Shown here one piece after another: positions 30,923-42,558 of a stretch of DNA of 64,000 nt (positions within the stretch are counted from its first letter, which is position 1; each line of letters starts with the position of its first letter). The translations under genes and the position numbers were made by a program. The stretch is taken from the NCBI GenBank assembly GCA_021186555.1, contig JAJKFL010000039.1, forward strand, positions 36,374,733-36,438,732. Reading direction: 5' to 3'. The notes under the pieces were generated by a model, which had not been told where the DNA came from, did not search any database, and worked only from the letters and a program-made list of their open reading frames with translations. The DNA comes from Reticulitermes speratus. Lineage: Eukaryota; Arthropoda; Insecta; Blattodea; Rhinotermitidae.

Positions 30923-31444
30923 AAATGCAAGAGACACCATTGTGAACATGTGAAAAAAGAAAAAAAATTGTGTACATGTGAAACTTATTTTTGTATTTTA
31001 AGAGTAAACTCTATATTGTTTTGCGCAACCCTGTAACAACATATATTACTAAACGGTTGCAGTAAGATTGTATAAAGTAAATCATTAGTAAATAAAAAAT
31101 TGTGTATATGTTTAATTAAATGATGTATGTATTTATTTACTATCCTTTTATCCTACCAAGCAAAAGAAAAAATTTAGAAACAATTATTCCTTTCCCTCAC
31201 TGTGTTAAAGAAATAGCACATTTACTTATTAGCAGCTTACATTAAAATTCGTAAGTTAGTTAAAAATTTAGAATTGTAGTGTAGCGCATTTACAAACTAG
31301 CAGCTTACGTCGTAGTATAAATGTTATTTAAAAGTTCAAAATTTTAAATAGTACTTTTACAAATTATCATTTAAAATTTATAAATTAAAAATAACACATT
31401 TACTTATTAATAGCTTACTTAAAATTAACGCGATTACCAAAAAA
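30923..31444. other. AT-rich spacer with scraps of TIR sequence
   Basis: 31180-31210 (ttcctttccctcactgtgtt) copies a piece of the TIR found at about 31988, and 31210-31430 holds three or four degenerate copies of a (g/c)acatttac...agcagcttac unit also present in the TIR near 32375-32420. No gene. Confidence 0.7.
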
Positions 31445-32863
31445 AAAATGCGCGGACGTAATAGAGAACACCATCCTACTAAAACATGTCTGAACATGTT
31501 CACATTCCTTTGCTATTTGGTGAGTCATCAAAATATAGTGACCTTGTTTATCACTTCGCTACCCTTAAAATGTACGTATTCTCATAGCATGTGAAAGGCA
31601 CGCGGTGGCATATTTAGCCGGACATTGTGCTACAAGTCGTGATTCATTAATAAAATCCTTCTCACCGCACTATGGTTGTTGCGGTTGACTCAGCCCCTAA
31701 CAGAAATGAGTACCAGGGATATCTGCTAGTGGAAAAGGCGACCAGTGCACCTTCATGTACCAATTGTCTAGACGTCTGGGAACCCTAAGGGTCTGTCCAG
31801 GCCATTAATTTGCAGGTAACCTACATAAGTTTCCACCGTCCTTTCTTGCTTCTTGTATTTTTCAAGGTCTCTACTTAATGTCACTGCATGCATATTCCAT
31901 TCTTAGCTCTCTACATTATACCCGTAAATTGTAACATTTTATTTTTAAAACGTGTATTAATAATACATAATTTATTGAAAACATTTATTCCTTTCCCTCA
32001 CTGTGTTAAAGTCCTGCAACTACCACCTGCGTGCTGGCGACGCTCTGTCTACCCACTTAGGGTATCTTGACACAAGTGTAATTCTATTATTAAATGCATT
32101 ATGCGTCTGGCGACCTACTTTCTAATATTTACTATTTGCGTTTGTAAACAGACTTTCTAGTCTCAATGAGTCATAGTAAACTATCAGTCTACCTACTTTC
32201 TAATTTTAAAAATAGCATATGACTTTAGGCATTTTCATTCCAAGCAACACCAAAACCATACCCTCCAGTTCATCAGTCGCTTAGTAAACCAACGCTGTTC
32301 ATAACATAAGTAAGTAAATACAAGTTCAGTTACGTAATAACAGCTAAAAAACAGTTTAATATTTAAAATTAGCGCATTTACAAAACTACCGTATGTCTAA
32401 ATAAAAAAATAAAATAGTAGCTTACGCTCAAACGTTTAGTTACTGATAATTTATTTAACTACTTTGTGCAAAAAACCTTTAATTATATTTAATTAACCAC
32501 ATATTTATTAAACAGTAATTAATTAGGGTGGGGGATTGTTTACATAAAAAATCACTCATCTATAGGGTGAGGGTTTGTTTACGTCCTACAAAGGTCATTA
32601 ACCTGTGGGATAGGGAGTTTATCGTAACAACCAAAAATTAAGGCAGGGCTTATTTACATCCTAAAGGTCGTTGACCTAGAGGTGTACATCTGAAAGTATC
32701 ACTAATAGATGGGATGGGGGTTTGTTTACATCCTACAAGGCCATTCACGTGTGGGGTGGGGGTTTGTTTACATCCTACAAGGTCGTTGACCTGTGGGTAG
32801 GGGGTTTGTTTACATTCGCTTCCTGTCGGCTCAATCATCGGCCCAAGTGGCACTATAACTACT
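31445..32863. repeat. Polinton right terminal inverted repeat
   Basis: Inverted partner of 18375-19813. The SINE-D-derived stretch lies at about 31605-31800 and keeps more of the SINE sequence than the left arm (for example aaaggcgaccagtgc). Subterminal repeats at 32523-32818 include AGGTCATTAACCT (32592), AGGTCGTTGACCT (32665 and 32780). Confidence 0.95.
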
Positions 32864-32869
32864 GTGGTG
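32864..32869. other. Polinton target-site duplication, right
   Basis: GTGGTG, identical to the left flank at 18369-18374. Confidence 0.93.
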
Positions 32870-32892
32870 TGACTGACGACTCCGTCCTTCCG

Positions 32893-33118
32893 GGCACTGG
32901 CGTTGCTAGGTTAACTGGCGCTCGGGGCGAGTGATCACAATGGCCGCCCCTAACAGAAATTATGAATTTTAAGAAAACACACTCTCTTTAATTGAATTTC
33001 CTTTTATTTGGCTCAAAATTTTAAAATCTGTTGAGGTCAGAGAATAATTTTTTTTTTTTAAATATTAATTTTGCCGCCAACACTGGCCGCAGCAATCGCC
33101 ATTCTAGCTACCCTGCTG
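32893..33118. mobile_element. hAT-like MITE fragment (CACTGGCGT... family)
   Basis: ctcggggcgagtgatcacaa and ggccgcccctaacagaaatta match the element at 63170-63402. The left end is the mutated cactggcgttgctagg; the right end is near ctagctaccctgctg. Confidence 0.6.
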
Positions 33119-34098
33119 CTTCTGGGATATGACGCCACGTCACTGAGTAATCAGTTCCCGACGTTTCGACTTTATCTTCAAGGGTATAATAGATCCGAGA
33201 AGGAACCGACTACCCATTCACGCGGCGTCAAAACCCAGGAGTGCACAAACGACAGTTCAATAAAATACGACTGTACACTTGACCTCGTCCTAAACACGCG
33301 TTTGAAAAAAAAAACAATGGAATTAAAGCAATTCTGCTCAAGAGGATTCACTGTTCAGTGTAGATTCGGAATTCCGAGCTTCACATAAAAGGTTATTCTG
33401 TAAATAATATGTCTAAAAAAACATACCAGATCCGATTAAGCAGAGGTTGTATCACATCCATATTATCGTCGTCGTTGCTGAAATTCGAAAATTAGAAACA
33501 GTAAAGCACATCCACTTTTTCACTGCACTGTATTTGCTTCGTATACGAAGTGTCAACAAGGTGGAAACCGTTACTTTAAGCGTAAGCAACCTCCGCGAAA
33601 AAAAATTGAATGTATATACCTTTGTATGTTGTTCTTAAGGAACACCTCGAAGTTTCGTCCACGCTAATAACCTACGTGAACCTCCACCCAACACGTTTAA
33701 TGCAAAAAAAAGTCATCACATCTGCTCACAGTGTCGACAACGTGTACCTAATTATTTGGGGATGTTTCACTAAAGTCAAAGCCCATAAGATATCGTAGTG
33801 TACTCTTCAGTGCGAACTTTGTGTAGCTTTAGAAAGTTACCTCAGCAACGGCGCGCTCCTCTCCGACAGCTTCGTGAGGTATGCTTCACTGACTTTAAAA
33901 CTGTAGTCTTCATTGTACGGTCGCTCACCGGAAGTTCGCACGACCCGGGCCGAGCCGCACGTCACGTGGGGGCTACAACTTGCGACTTTGCTGAAATTTC
34001 TCGTGGCATGCTTGACCTCTCAGTCAGTCTTCCTTTAGACAATTAACATGGTGCTGAATATAATTTTAATCAACACGAACTTCACATATAGCACACAG
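33119..34098. other. Unassigned stretch
   Basis: 33118-33182 carries a diverged end of the TTCTGGGATATTACG fold-back type (ttctgggatatgacgccacg, gacgtttcgac). The remainder has short frames only. Confidence 0.5.
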
Positions 34099-34111
34099 TA
34101 AACCAAGGGTG

Positions 34112-34385
34112 TGGGCCGGGATAGCGTAGTCGGTCGCTACGGGCTGAACGGTCCGGGGATCGAATCCCGGTAGGGGCGAGATTTTTCGCAGCCGTCCAGA
34201 CCGGCCCTGGGGCCCACCCAGCCTCCTATACAATGGGTACCGGGTCTCTTTCCCGGGGGTAAAGCGGCCGGAGCGTGGAGTTGACCACCCACCTTCATCT
34301 AGCGCCGAGGTTAAAGAAAGAGTAGAGCTATACCTCTACTCCCCCTCTGGGCCTTCATGGCCTGTTCTAGGGAGAACTTTACCTT
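34112..34385 (+). mobile_element. SINE family A, full-length, perfect 13-bp TSD
   Basis: tRNA-like head with B box gggatcgaatccc, body with aaagcggccggagcg and ccccctctgggccttcatgg, tail aactttacctt. TAAACCAAGGGTG flanks it on both sides (34099-34111 and 34386-34398). This copy sets the family boundaries. Confidence 0.93.
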
Positions 34386-34398
34386 TAAACCAAGGGTG

Positions 34399-34867
34399 AA
34401 CTCAAAAGGGCCTAAGAAATTAAGTGAATTTGCAGATTCCTGCATACGAGTAGATACCATCTCGAAGTCTGAACACACGTTCAGGCTGATGCCATGTCAA
34501 TGCTGGCAAAACATCACAATCTGTCTTCCAATACGTTTGCTAGTAGTCATAGGCGTGTGTACGGGACGTACCGGGTGTGCCCAGGCAAAGTTACTTAGAA
34601 AGCACAATCACAACAATTATTTCAGGGAATGCTTCGAAACTCCCCACATCTTTACATGACCTCACGGCCTTATGTAATTTACGACCTAGGCTATCTATTT
34701 GCGGCGAACGGCAGAATTATCAGCGAGTAATGAACTGTGAAGGATGTGGTGTGAAAGAAAGCGAGCATGTACTGCCAAAGTAGTAACAACCGGGTGTTTT
34801 TTAATGTTGTCATCCCGCTGTGCTTTGAGATAAGCTTCAAGTGAAAATACCAAGGTTTCTTCAGTTG
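34399..34867. other. Unassigned stretch
   Basis: Short frames, no recognised domain. Confidence 0.5.
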
Positions 34868-35044
34868 GCTCAACAGTAATCTTTATTTTGTCATATTCAT
34901 TTACACTATTATTACCACATGTTTCGATTTATTGTTCATCATCACGTAATATTTACTTTAAAAATCAGATATTACCCGATGATGACCACATGTCGGACCA
35001 CACTGTAATAACAACGTAGGTGAATACGACACAGATTACTTTTG
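34868..35044. mobile_element. Fold-back element with decayed hammerhead ends
   Basis: Outer arms cagtaatctttattttgtc and gaatacgacacagattactt are inverted copies. Inner parts acatgtttcgatttattgtt and cgatgatgaccacatgtcgg keep traces of the GAAACATGT and GATGA boxes. Confidence 0.6.
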
Positions 35045-35077
35045 TGCACAACTGGAGGAACATTTTCACTTAGTACT

Positions 35078-35365
35078 CAACCCATAACGCACTGCGCTAC
35101 AAGCCGGAAGATCGCGGGTTCGGTTCACGATGGTGTCATTGAAATTTTTCATTGACATAATCCTTTCGGTCACACTATGGCCCTGGGGTTGACTCAGTCT
35201 CTAACAGAAATGAGTACCAGGAGTATTTCCTGGGGGTAAAGGCGGCCGGTGCGTAGGGTTGACAACCTTACCACCTTCACGTACCGATTGTCTATAAATC
35301 TGCGAGCCTCAACCTTCTGGAGCCCTAAGGGCCTGTCCAGGCCTGTAATGGGATTGCTTTACCTT
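35078..35365 (+). mobile_element. SINE family D (tRNA-derived)
   Basis: Matches 59964-60272: cgctacaagccggaagatcg, cattgacataatcctttcgg, cagtctctaacagaaatgag, ccctaagggcctgtccaggc. The start is truncated or mutated. Confidence 0.8.
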
Positions 35366-35673
35366 TGCTTTTACTCATCCCATAACTTGCCAGGACAGAC
35401 TTAAAATGAATAACGACGGAATACCTCCTCAATAAGGCTAGCCAGTTTACCGCCGACATTTGAAACCGGGACCTCCAAAATGCGATGCAGGTTTCTACCC
35501 ACCCCACCCGGACGTTCGGTACAATTTCGTACACTAGGAGCTACTGCTTTGCAGTCGTAAGCAAGCGACTTATTCAACTGATTATCAGACGTTAGATTGT
35601 TAACATAACCTGTCAAGTCCACAACATGCACTTCACACAAAATACGGGGACGCATACACTTGACATTCTAAAC
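35366..35673. other. Unassigned stretch
   Basis: No gene or recognised repeat. Confidence 0.5.
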
Positions 35674-36149
35674 CAGGGTTCCCAAAGTGGGTGGTACCGC
35701 CCCCTGGGGGCGGTGGGATTACCGAGATGGGCGCTAATAGGTACGAGAGGTGGAAGGGGGCGCTGTTATTATCACAGGGGGGCGCTAGTAGACAAGTAGT
35801 GCATTTATTTTTATAATAAAATTCAAATAAAGTAATTTTTGTGTTAAAAATAAAAAATGAACTAAATTTCTCAGTATTTTAATTTATGAATCTTATTCAA
35901 GCACATATTATTTTTTTAATAAACTATTACTAGATGAATTATTGTTAATCATAAAAATATAATAAATTTTAATTTATTAATTAACACATTAAGTTTAACT
36001 CTTATAATTTTATTTATACTATTTTTTAAATATAAAATAAAAGTGGAAACAAAAGCGCATTTATGTTTTTTTTAAAAAGGTAGGGGGGCGCTGTGGGTCT
36101 GTGTATGGAACCAAGGGGGCGGTGGACCGAGAAAGTTTGGGAACCATTG
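35674..36149. mobile_element. hAT MITE, family 1, with perfect 8-bp TSD
   Basis: Ends CAGGGTTCCCAAA and TTTGGGAACCATTG; TTCTAAAC on both sides (35666-35673 and 36150-36157). Interior as in the 17068 copy, plus a tggtaccgccccctgggggc segment absent there. Confidence 0.95.
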
Positions 36150-36592
36150 TTCTAAACCTTAAATCATCGGAATTATAAAAATGCGGCCTGCAAAAAAGGC
36201 TAAGTGCACTGTACTCAGTAAATAAATAACAAATAAATAAATATGAATGAACGGGTGAGTCAGAAAGTATCCGGAAAGATACTTGCTACTCTATTGCTCA
36301 CGTGGGCATACTGACACGTGTTGCCCGGTGCACTAAGTGCGTTCAAAATAAGGGTGATTATGTGGAAAAATGATGGTACTGTAGAAATGATTGTCCTTTT
36401 AAACAGAAGTACGATCTGTTCTCTGTGAGGTACGAACTAAATCTCTATGTATAATGCAAATTAATTTTAGTTTTCTAAAGTTTATACCCATGGGTGAATC
36501 AGACAGTATCCGGAAAAATGTTTTTTAGATGTTGTCGTGTTGGCTGTACTACTCATGTGGGACATATAGAAACTTATAACCCGGTCGACTAA
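36150..36592. other. Unassigned DNA with a diverged tandem duplication
   Basis: gggtgagtcagaaagtatcc (36254) and gggtgaatcagacagtatcc (36491) start two related segments. The second is interrupted by a SINE and resumes at 36844 (gtcgactaagtgcgttgaaa). Confidence 0.7.
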
Positions 36593-36843
36593 AAAGGTAA
36601 AGTTCGCCCTAGAACAGGCCATGAAGGCCCAGAGGGGGAGTAGAGGTATAGCTCTACTCTTTCTTTAACCTCGGCGCTATATGGGGGTGGCCGCTTTACC
36701 CCCGGGAAAGAGACTCAGTACTCATTGTACAGGAGGCTAGGTGGGCCCCAGGGCCGGTCTGGACGGGTGTTGAAAATTCGCCTCCACCTTCCCGGACCGT
36801 CCAGCTCGTAGCGAGTCGCTATACCGACTGAGCTATCCCGGCA
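36593..36843 (-). mobile_element. SINE family A, reverse, perfect 11-bp TSD
   Basis: Reverse complement carries the family body and tail (aactttaccttt). CGGTCGACTAA flanks it at 36582-36592 and 36844-36854. Confidence 0.92.
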
Positions 36844-36854
36844 CGGTCGACTAA

Positions 36855-37510
36855 GTGCGTTGAAAATAAGGGTGATTATGCGGAAATGTGCTGACTTTAA
36901 ATTGGGAAGTGGTACGAATTTTGGATGAAAAAAATAATACAGACCTACGATTCCTAGTTTTATATTCATATTCTAACAGCACACGAAGCATGAAGTAAAT
37001 CAGGAGCAGCAGCTCTTATCATTCACACAACGAAACATGCTTCACCTACACGAAGTGACGTCACTGAACTGGAACATCACATCAAACACCAGCTTCATAC
37101 AACCTCCACGAACAGATGATAATAAAAGGACAACTTCCGGGGTTATCACACTGAACCCCAATGAAAACAAGTACACGACACAAACAAGGACCCATGACTT
37201 GCACAGCTCGCCAAGGTTTCTTTCTCAGCACAGACTACCGCGGAAGGCTTCCCGGGGTGTTGCAGTCCAACGCGCAGTAGTGGCATTACTTCAAACACAA
37301 TACAAGTATTTAAGAAAGGTCACGTGTTTCGACGGGATCTGTGTTTAGTTAAGCACCGATGATTCAACATTTTAATTGTTTTCTGCCTCAATGACTGTTT
37401 TATACGTGTTAGAATCTTCGCTTTATGACGCAGGCAGCAATGCTCGAATTCACTGACGAATTCATCTCTCCTTGGACATCCCAGATTTATTCCTCATATA
37501 GTCTGCAGTA
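36855..37510. other. Unassigned stretch
   Basis: Contains the end of the duplicated segment (to about 36900); otherwise no gene or known repeat. Confidence 0.5.
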
Positions 37511-37930
37511 GTCGCCCTCGGTGGACTAGTGGACCCAAGGTTCGCAGGTTCGATCCCGACCGAGGTCGATGGATTTTTAAGGGTGATAAAAATCCGGAGC
37601 ACCACTTCCTTCGGAGGGGAAGTAAAGCCGTCGGTCCCATGTCGTAGATTTACGGCATGTAAAAGAACCTTCGGGCATGAATATAACCAGTAATGTCCGT
37701 AAGCAAAATTCAAGCGGCCATTTCTCACCCAAGTCTCCTGACTGCCTGCCAGATGGCTCTGGCAGTCTCATCAGGATCGAGCAAAAACTTGTGCGGTCAG
37801 TGAACCGGTCACTCACTACAGAATGCACACTTACCGACCAGGAAACCTTCGGGATGAAATCCCAAAAAGAAGGAGGCTTTGGCCCACCCCGGGCTGTAAC
37901 GCCACGGAAGAAGAAGAAGAAGAAGATAGT
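37511..37930 (+). mobile_element. SINE family E (tRNA-derived), about 420 bp
   Basis: Head ccctcggtggactagtgg with B box ggttcgatcccga, long body, and an (aag)n tail at 37908-37926. The only copy in this window. Confidence 0.75.
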
Positions 37931-37972
37931 CTGCAGTAGAGCTCTTGCTAAATATTTGAACTTTGAATCTTT

Positions 37973-38610
37973 TTGAAAAGTGTAGCGAAGTGTAAATATT
38001 TGGAAACAGCTCTAACAAATCAAAACAGCATACACGATGAAATTAAGAGCACACTGAAATCCGGGAATGCCTGCTACCATTCGGCCCAGAATCTTTTGTC
38101 TTCCCGTTTGCTTTACAAAAACATAAGGATTAAAATACACAGAAATATAATTTTTCCTTTTGTTTTATATGAATGTGAAACTTCGTCTCTCACATTGAGG
38201 GAAGAACATAGACTGAGGGTCTTTGAGAATAGGGTGCTGTGTATATTTGGGCCTAACAGGGACGAGGTAACAGAGGAGTGGAGATGACTACATAACGAGG
38301 AGCTTCATGATCTGTACTCCTCTCAAAATAGTATTAGTGCGATTAAATCGAGAAGTGAGATGGTCAGGGCACGTGGCACGTATGGGGGAAAGGAGAGGTG
38401 CGCAGAGAGTTTTGGTGGGGTAACCTGAAGAGACCACTTGGAAAACTTGGGCTTAAGTGGAAAAATAGTATTAAATTGGATCTTAAATCGGTTGGGAAGT
38501 CGTGGACTGATTTATGTGGCACAGGACAGGAACACGCGGTGGGCTCTTGTGAAAGCGGTAATGAACCTTCGGGTTCCATAAAATGCGGAGAATTTCTTGA
38601 CTAAGTGAGG
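37973..38610 (+). pseudogene. LINE-1-type remnant, RT C-terminal region, several breaks
   Basis: Reads KYLETALTNQNSIHDEIKS, FVLYECETSSLTLREEHRL, then after a stop and frame changes the block corresponding to the R-M-R-W-A-G-H-V region at 46497-46751, and the 3' end gaaccttcgggttccataaa. Two or more frame breaks make it a pseudogene. Confidence 0.8.
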
Positions 38611-40877
38611 TACTGTTAGCTTTTCAAGAAGGACCCTGCTCAATGTAGTCAGTCTAACCCACATTTTCATATCCTACGTGGTCCAACCACTTTCTTTTTT
38701 ACAATAGACGGTTTACACACCGTTCATTTGTAATTCGACGTGCTCATGGCGGTGACTCTGAAAAATAATGTATCTTTGTCTCAGAAGACAGTATCCTTCG
38801 CTTCCCATTTCGTCAATGCGAATTCCGTTGACATCTATGCACAAAGGAAGTTTTACCATTTAGAAACTTCATCTCGACAACCTGTGTCCTCCCAGCGCCC
38901 TTTTCTGACCCAGTTTCCTCTAACACACAAAAATGTGAGAGTGGCCATAATTTTATAACATTTATTGTTTTACTTTCCAGTGTTATACAGAGTGGTGCAG
39001 AAGTCACCTAACATGGTACTTCTGTTGTCTCAAGTGACTCTTGGGCCACCCTGTATATTAATGGTTTTCCATATGAATATGAAACCGTATTATCTATTTA
39101 TTTATTTATTTATTTATTTCTCCTTCCCTTCTACCCTTCTTTCAGTAAAACAGAAGTGTTCAAAGGCGAGGGTGCTACTTCTGGGGCAAAGGCAAATTTA
39201 CGGAGTGGTGAATAAAAACCACCTCCCTCACGCTTGACTTAGTTGTCACCTGGGTGCCACAGGTTACATTGTTAACTAGGTGACTGCACTGCAACTTTCA
39301 CACTTCATTCAGCCGTTCTCGCCACAGGAATCGATTATAGGATCATCTGAAACCAACTCAGGTTTGCGTTCATTCTTTTCTTCATATTTCAATACATTAG
39401 TCATAGCACTCGCGAAAGCGTGACAAAGAGTCTATTTGCGAAGTCATCTTTATTCCTAATAGGCACGAGTCTAATCGCCACAGCGAACATGCTGCTGCCC
39501 AGATACCAATACTAGTTCAGTTTACTAAGCTCGGGTCAGGGAAAGAATGAACACACCTTCGTCAGGACCGAAGTTGGCTACCTGCTCTCCCACCCTACCT
39601 GCACAGATGCATTTTAAAATTACCCTTCCATTCATGCCTACGTTACCGAATGCTGGAATAATAAATTCAGACACTTCACTAGCGTCTGTTTTCCAAATCG
39701 TTAGTTGCTCATCATCCATGGTCATATTACCACGTCATTCGACGCTCCAAACCTCCGCCGTTGAAACAGCGTCGATTTGTAATCTTAGAGTCAGTGAACC
39801 TACCGACCTAAATACCTATTCGAACTTAGCAGTGCTGTATGACTTCTCTCGTCTACGGTATTATGAAAGTTGGCATCACTGTTCGTTCTGAGTAAATGGA
39901 AAGGCGGGCCTACAGTTCAACGCTCTCCGTCATGTACTCTCATTTTTATGGTAATAGAACTATATGACTATATATGTTCTTTTGTCTGAACGTTTTATAA
40001 GCTTAAAACACCACAGTGAAAGGAAGTTCGTTTTATCCCCGGTGTTTACTGGAAACACTGTGGAGTATGTCGTGGCCTGCGATGGTATTGCAGCGGCTTC
40101 AAACGAGAAATTACTGCTGCCAACCACAAATATTTGCGCCAGTGGCTGAGAGTATACATTCGTAATCTGAAAGCACTGTATGTACTTCAAATGATGAATG
40201 CCTATCAATCCCTATTTGTGGCACGTACGGTTGCGTATTTGCATCCTGGTATCTCCATGACGCAGTTCACGTCAACACGGTTGTTCGGAGGTGCTTCAAA
40301 TCAAGTTCCTTATCTGAAGGGTGCCAAGTCCTTCCAGTGTTGTGCAACCTAGCCATTCGGCTTAATGTATTCATCGAGGAGGATTTTTCACCTGCCTCTG
40401 TGACTGACAAAACCCTTCAAATACAGTTACCCGTCTGCCGATCCTAAAACAATGTAATGTCTACATGAAAATTAAATACAAAGCAGTTCCGACGTAGACG
40501 CATTGCATGAAAGTGAAAGGCAGTAGCTTAGATAACCGGTCGGGGGCCCCCGATAATTAATACCAAACATATTCCCAGATCTCGTAATATTGATCCAGAA
40601 TCCGATCCAGTCTGAAAGAACCCACAACAAATTTTAGCATTCCGTACCTCTGGGGGCCCACGGGATCTTCACTGGTGGCGGCGTAGAATAAGAGAGCGGA
40701 GTACAGGCCTACAACACAGCCTGAGGACGCTTCACAGTGTAAGTCGGACAGTGGAAAGAACGGCTCTGCAGGTCAAACACAATTCCTGACCATACAAGCA
40801 ATCCTTCTTTCTTAGTCTCACCTCTACCTACTCATTGCAGGTGTAGAGGGTTACTGTTGTACCTGATCACACTCAAT
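38611..40877. other. Unassigned 2.2-kb stretch with a (TTTA)n tract
   Basis: A (TTTA)n microsatellite lies at 39088-39119. Frames at 39525-39725 (reverse) and 39547-39891 (+) overlap and show no recognised domain, so they are not called. Confidence 0.5.
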
Positions 40878-41033
40878 GACGCACTACACTCGGTAGGACT
40901 CCTCTGGACGAGTGACCAGCCCGTCGCAGAGACCTCTAACTGACGAGACACAACACTCACAAGACACAGACATCCATGCCCCCGGCAAAATTCTAACCCA
41001 CAATCCCCGAAAGCGAGCCACTGGGATTGGCCA
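40878..41033 (-). mobile_element. SINE family C, partial, reverse
   Basis: Reverse complement matches the middle of the 5334 and 48375 copies (gccgggggcatggatgtctg, gagtgttgtgtctcgtcag). Confidence 0.8.
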
Positions 41034-41755
41034 CACAAGTAATCACCAGAAGAAAATAAAGCTAACAACGTTGCAGCCAAGAACAAATAAGAACTCGAAG
41101 GCAGCAAGCTCCCCCAAAGGTTGGTAGCTATTTAATTACATACGGAGAAGGCTTCTTTCTCCACCAAACCGCTGTAACATCCTCAGTCTCGTAAGTGAGA
41201 AACAATCCGCCAGCAACATTTTGAAATAGAAGCAACTAGTAGAAAAAAATTGATGTTTGCCGAAATGCAACTTGATTAGTACTAACCGCTTCAAAGACTG
41301 GTGGTTTTGATGACTGCACGAGTCAAAGTGGTCGTCAGTTCCGTGGGATAACTGCTACACATGAATTCATTTTTTATAAACGTTTTATAATTATTTCGTT
41401 TTGAATAAGTAAATTTTTAAAACATTTCACAACTCAGGAACTGAGCAGATAAGAAAGCTTTTTATTGATTTGGCCTATATTTAACAATTTTAAAAATTTT
41501 GAAGAAAGAATGTAACTTCTATGCGAAGTTACCTTACTGTAACAGCACTGTAATAATATCGAACAGCTGACTGAAGAAATAGAGCTGCGTGATCACCTGA
41601 TGATGGCTCGCATGGGCCGGATCCTGTAGTTCATTATGCATGTCACTGTACACAGTCTGATATAGTAAAGCCACTGAAAAAAAAAAACTGTGTTGAAAAG
41701 GAACTGTTGTAGTAATAATTACCAGATTTATATCAATTATTAAAACTTTACCCTA
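41034..41755. other. Unassigned stretch with a decayed hammerhead-like motif
   Basis: 41587-41627 reads CACCTGATGATGGCTCGC...GGGCCGGATCCTGTAG, like the motifs elsewhere but with the GAAA box changed. Confidence 0.45.
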
Positions 41756-42240
41756 TAAACTGCCATGAAGGCACAGAGGGGGAGCAGAGGTATAGCTTTA
41801 CTTGAATCAGTAAAATCAATATCAGTCAAACACAACTAGTCTTTATTACACAGAGTCTGTCTAATAGAGCAAAATGTTTCGACCTCAAATTAGGTCAGAT
41901 TACCTAATTTAAGGTCGAAACATGTCGCTCATACTGCCTACTAAAGACAGTTGTGTTGAGACTGATAGTGATTTTACTCATTCATGTCATTGACACACAA
42001 CGGAATGTCACATATGAAAATTATAGCTCTTTCTTGAACTCTTTCTTTAACCGCGGCGCTAGATGGGGATGGGTTGTCAACGCCACGCCCTGGCTGCTTT
42101 ACCTCCAGGAATGACCCGGTACCCGTTGTATAATAGGCTGGGTGGGCCCCAAGGCCGGTCTGGACGGGTGCGGAAAATGTCGCCCTCGCCGGGATTCGAT
42201 CCACGGACCGTCAAGCCCGTAGCCAGTCGATATACCGTTT
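41756..42240 (-). mobile_element. SINE family A, reverse, split by a fold-back
   Basis: 41756-41808 and 42030-42235 are the two parts of one reversed SINE (tail side aactttaccc; head side with the reversed B box gggattcgatcc). The fold-back 41812-41985 and some flanking DNA sit between. Confidence 0.75.
41812..41985. mobile_element. Fold-back element inside the SINE
   Basis: cagtaaaatcaatatcagtc and gactgatagtgattttact are inverted ends. The inner part aatgtttcgacct...aggtcgaaacatgt is two half-hammerheads joined through stem II, with no CUGANGA box left. Confidence 0.75.
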
Positions 42241-42399
42241 AATAACTCCACACGTATAAAAGTACTATGACTGCCTTGGATATTCCTTTTAATTTGCGCT
42301 AGAGGGCCTTTTGTGATTGAGGGTTTGACATTTTCACGATAATGAAAATTCAGATTACGGTCTTCCCGGTTATGACATTGTGTAGTCAGCTAGATAATT

Positions 42400-42470
42400 A
42401 CTGACGTTTCGGAGGAACCTCCTGTCTGAAGATGGGAGGCTACACGTTCCTTCGTAACGTCAGTAAGCAC
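42400..42470. repeat. Small inverted repeat (ACTGACGTTTCGG type)
   Basis: actgacgtttcggaggaac and gttccttcgtaacgtcagt are imperfect inverted copies around ctgtctgaagatgggaggc. Confidence 0.7.
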
Positions 42471-42558
42471 CAACCAGAACATACGGCATCATAATGCAGA
42501 TCACAGTCTAAATTTTTAGTTTGTTTGTCGGGAGCTTTGAACAACTTGTACAGTAAAT

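Larger units (their letters stand above)
18375..32863 (+). mobile_element. Maverick/Polinton element, complete
   Basis: A 14,489-bp element with AG...CT termini, about 1.4-kb terminal inverted repeats and a perfect 6-bp target duplication. It carries the expected Polinton set on one strand: B-family polymerase, packaging ATPase, integrase, two capsid proteins, adenain-like protease and small virion proteins. The polymerase and one unknown gene are broken by single-base indels; all other genes read through. The two inverted repeats remain alike over most of their length, so the insertion looks fairly recent (inference; not counted). Confidence 0.97.

Noticed and set aside
34112..34190. tRNA genes at SINE heads (also 48375, 45500, 59964)
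   Set aside because: They have B boxes but cannot form a full cloverleaf and continue into SINE bodies with target duplications.
39525..39891. Overlapping frames on both strands as a possible gene
   Set aside because: No recognised domain, no splice signals that connect them, and both strands are equally open.
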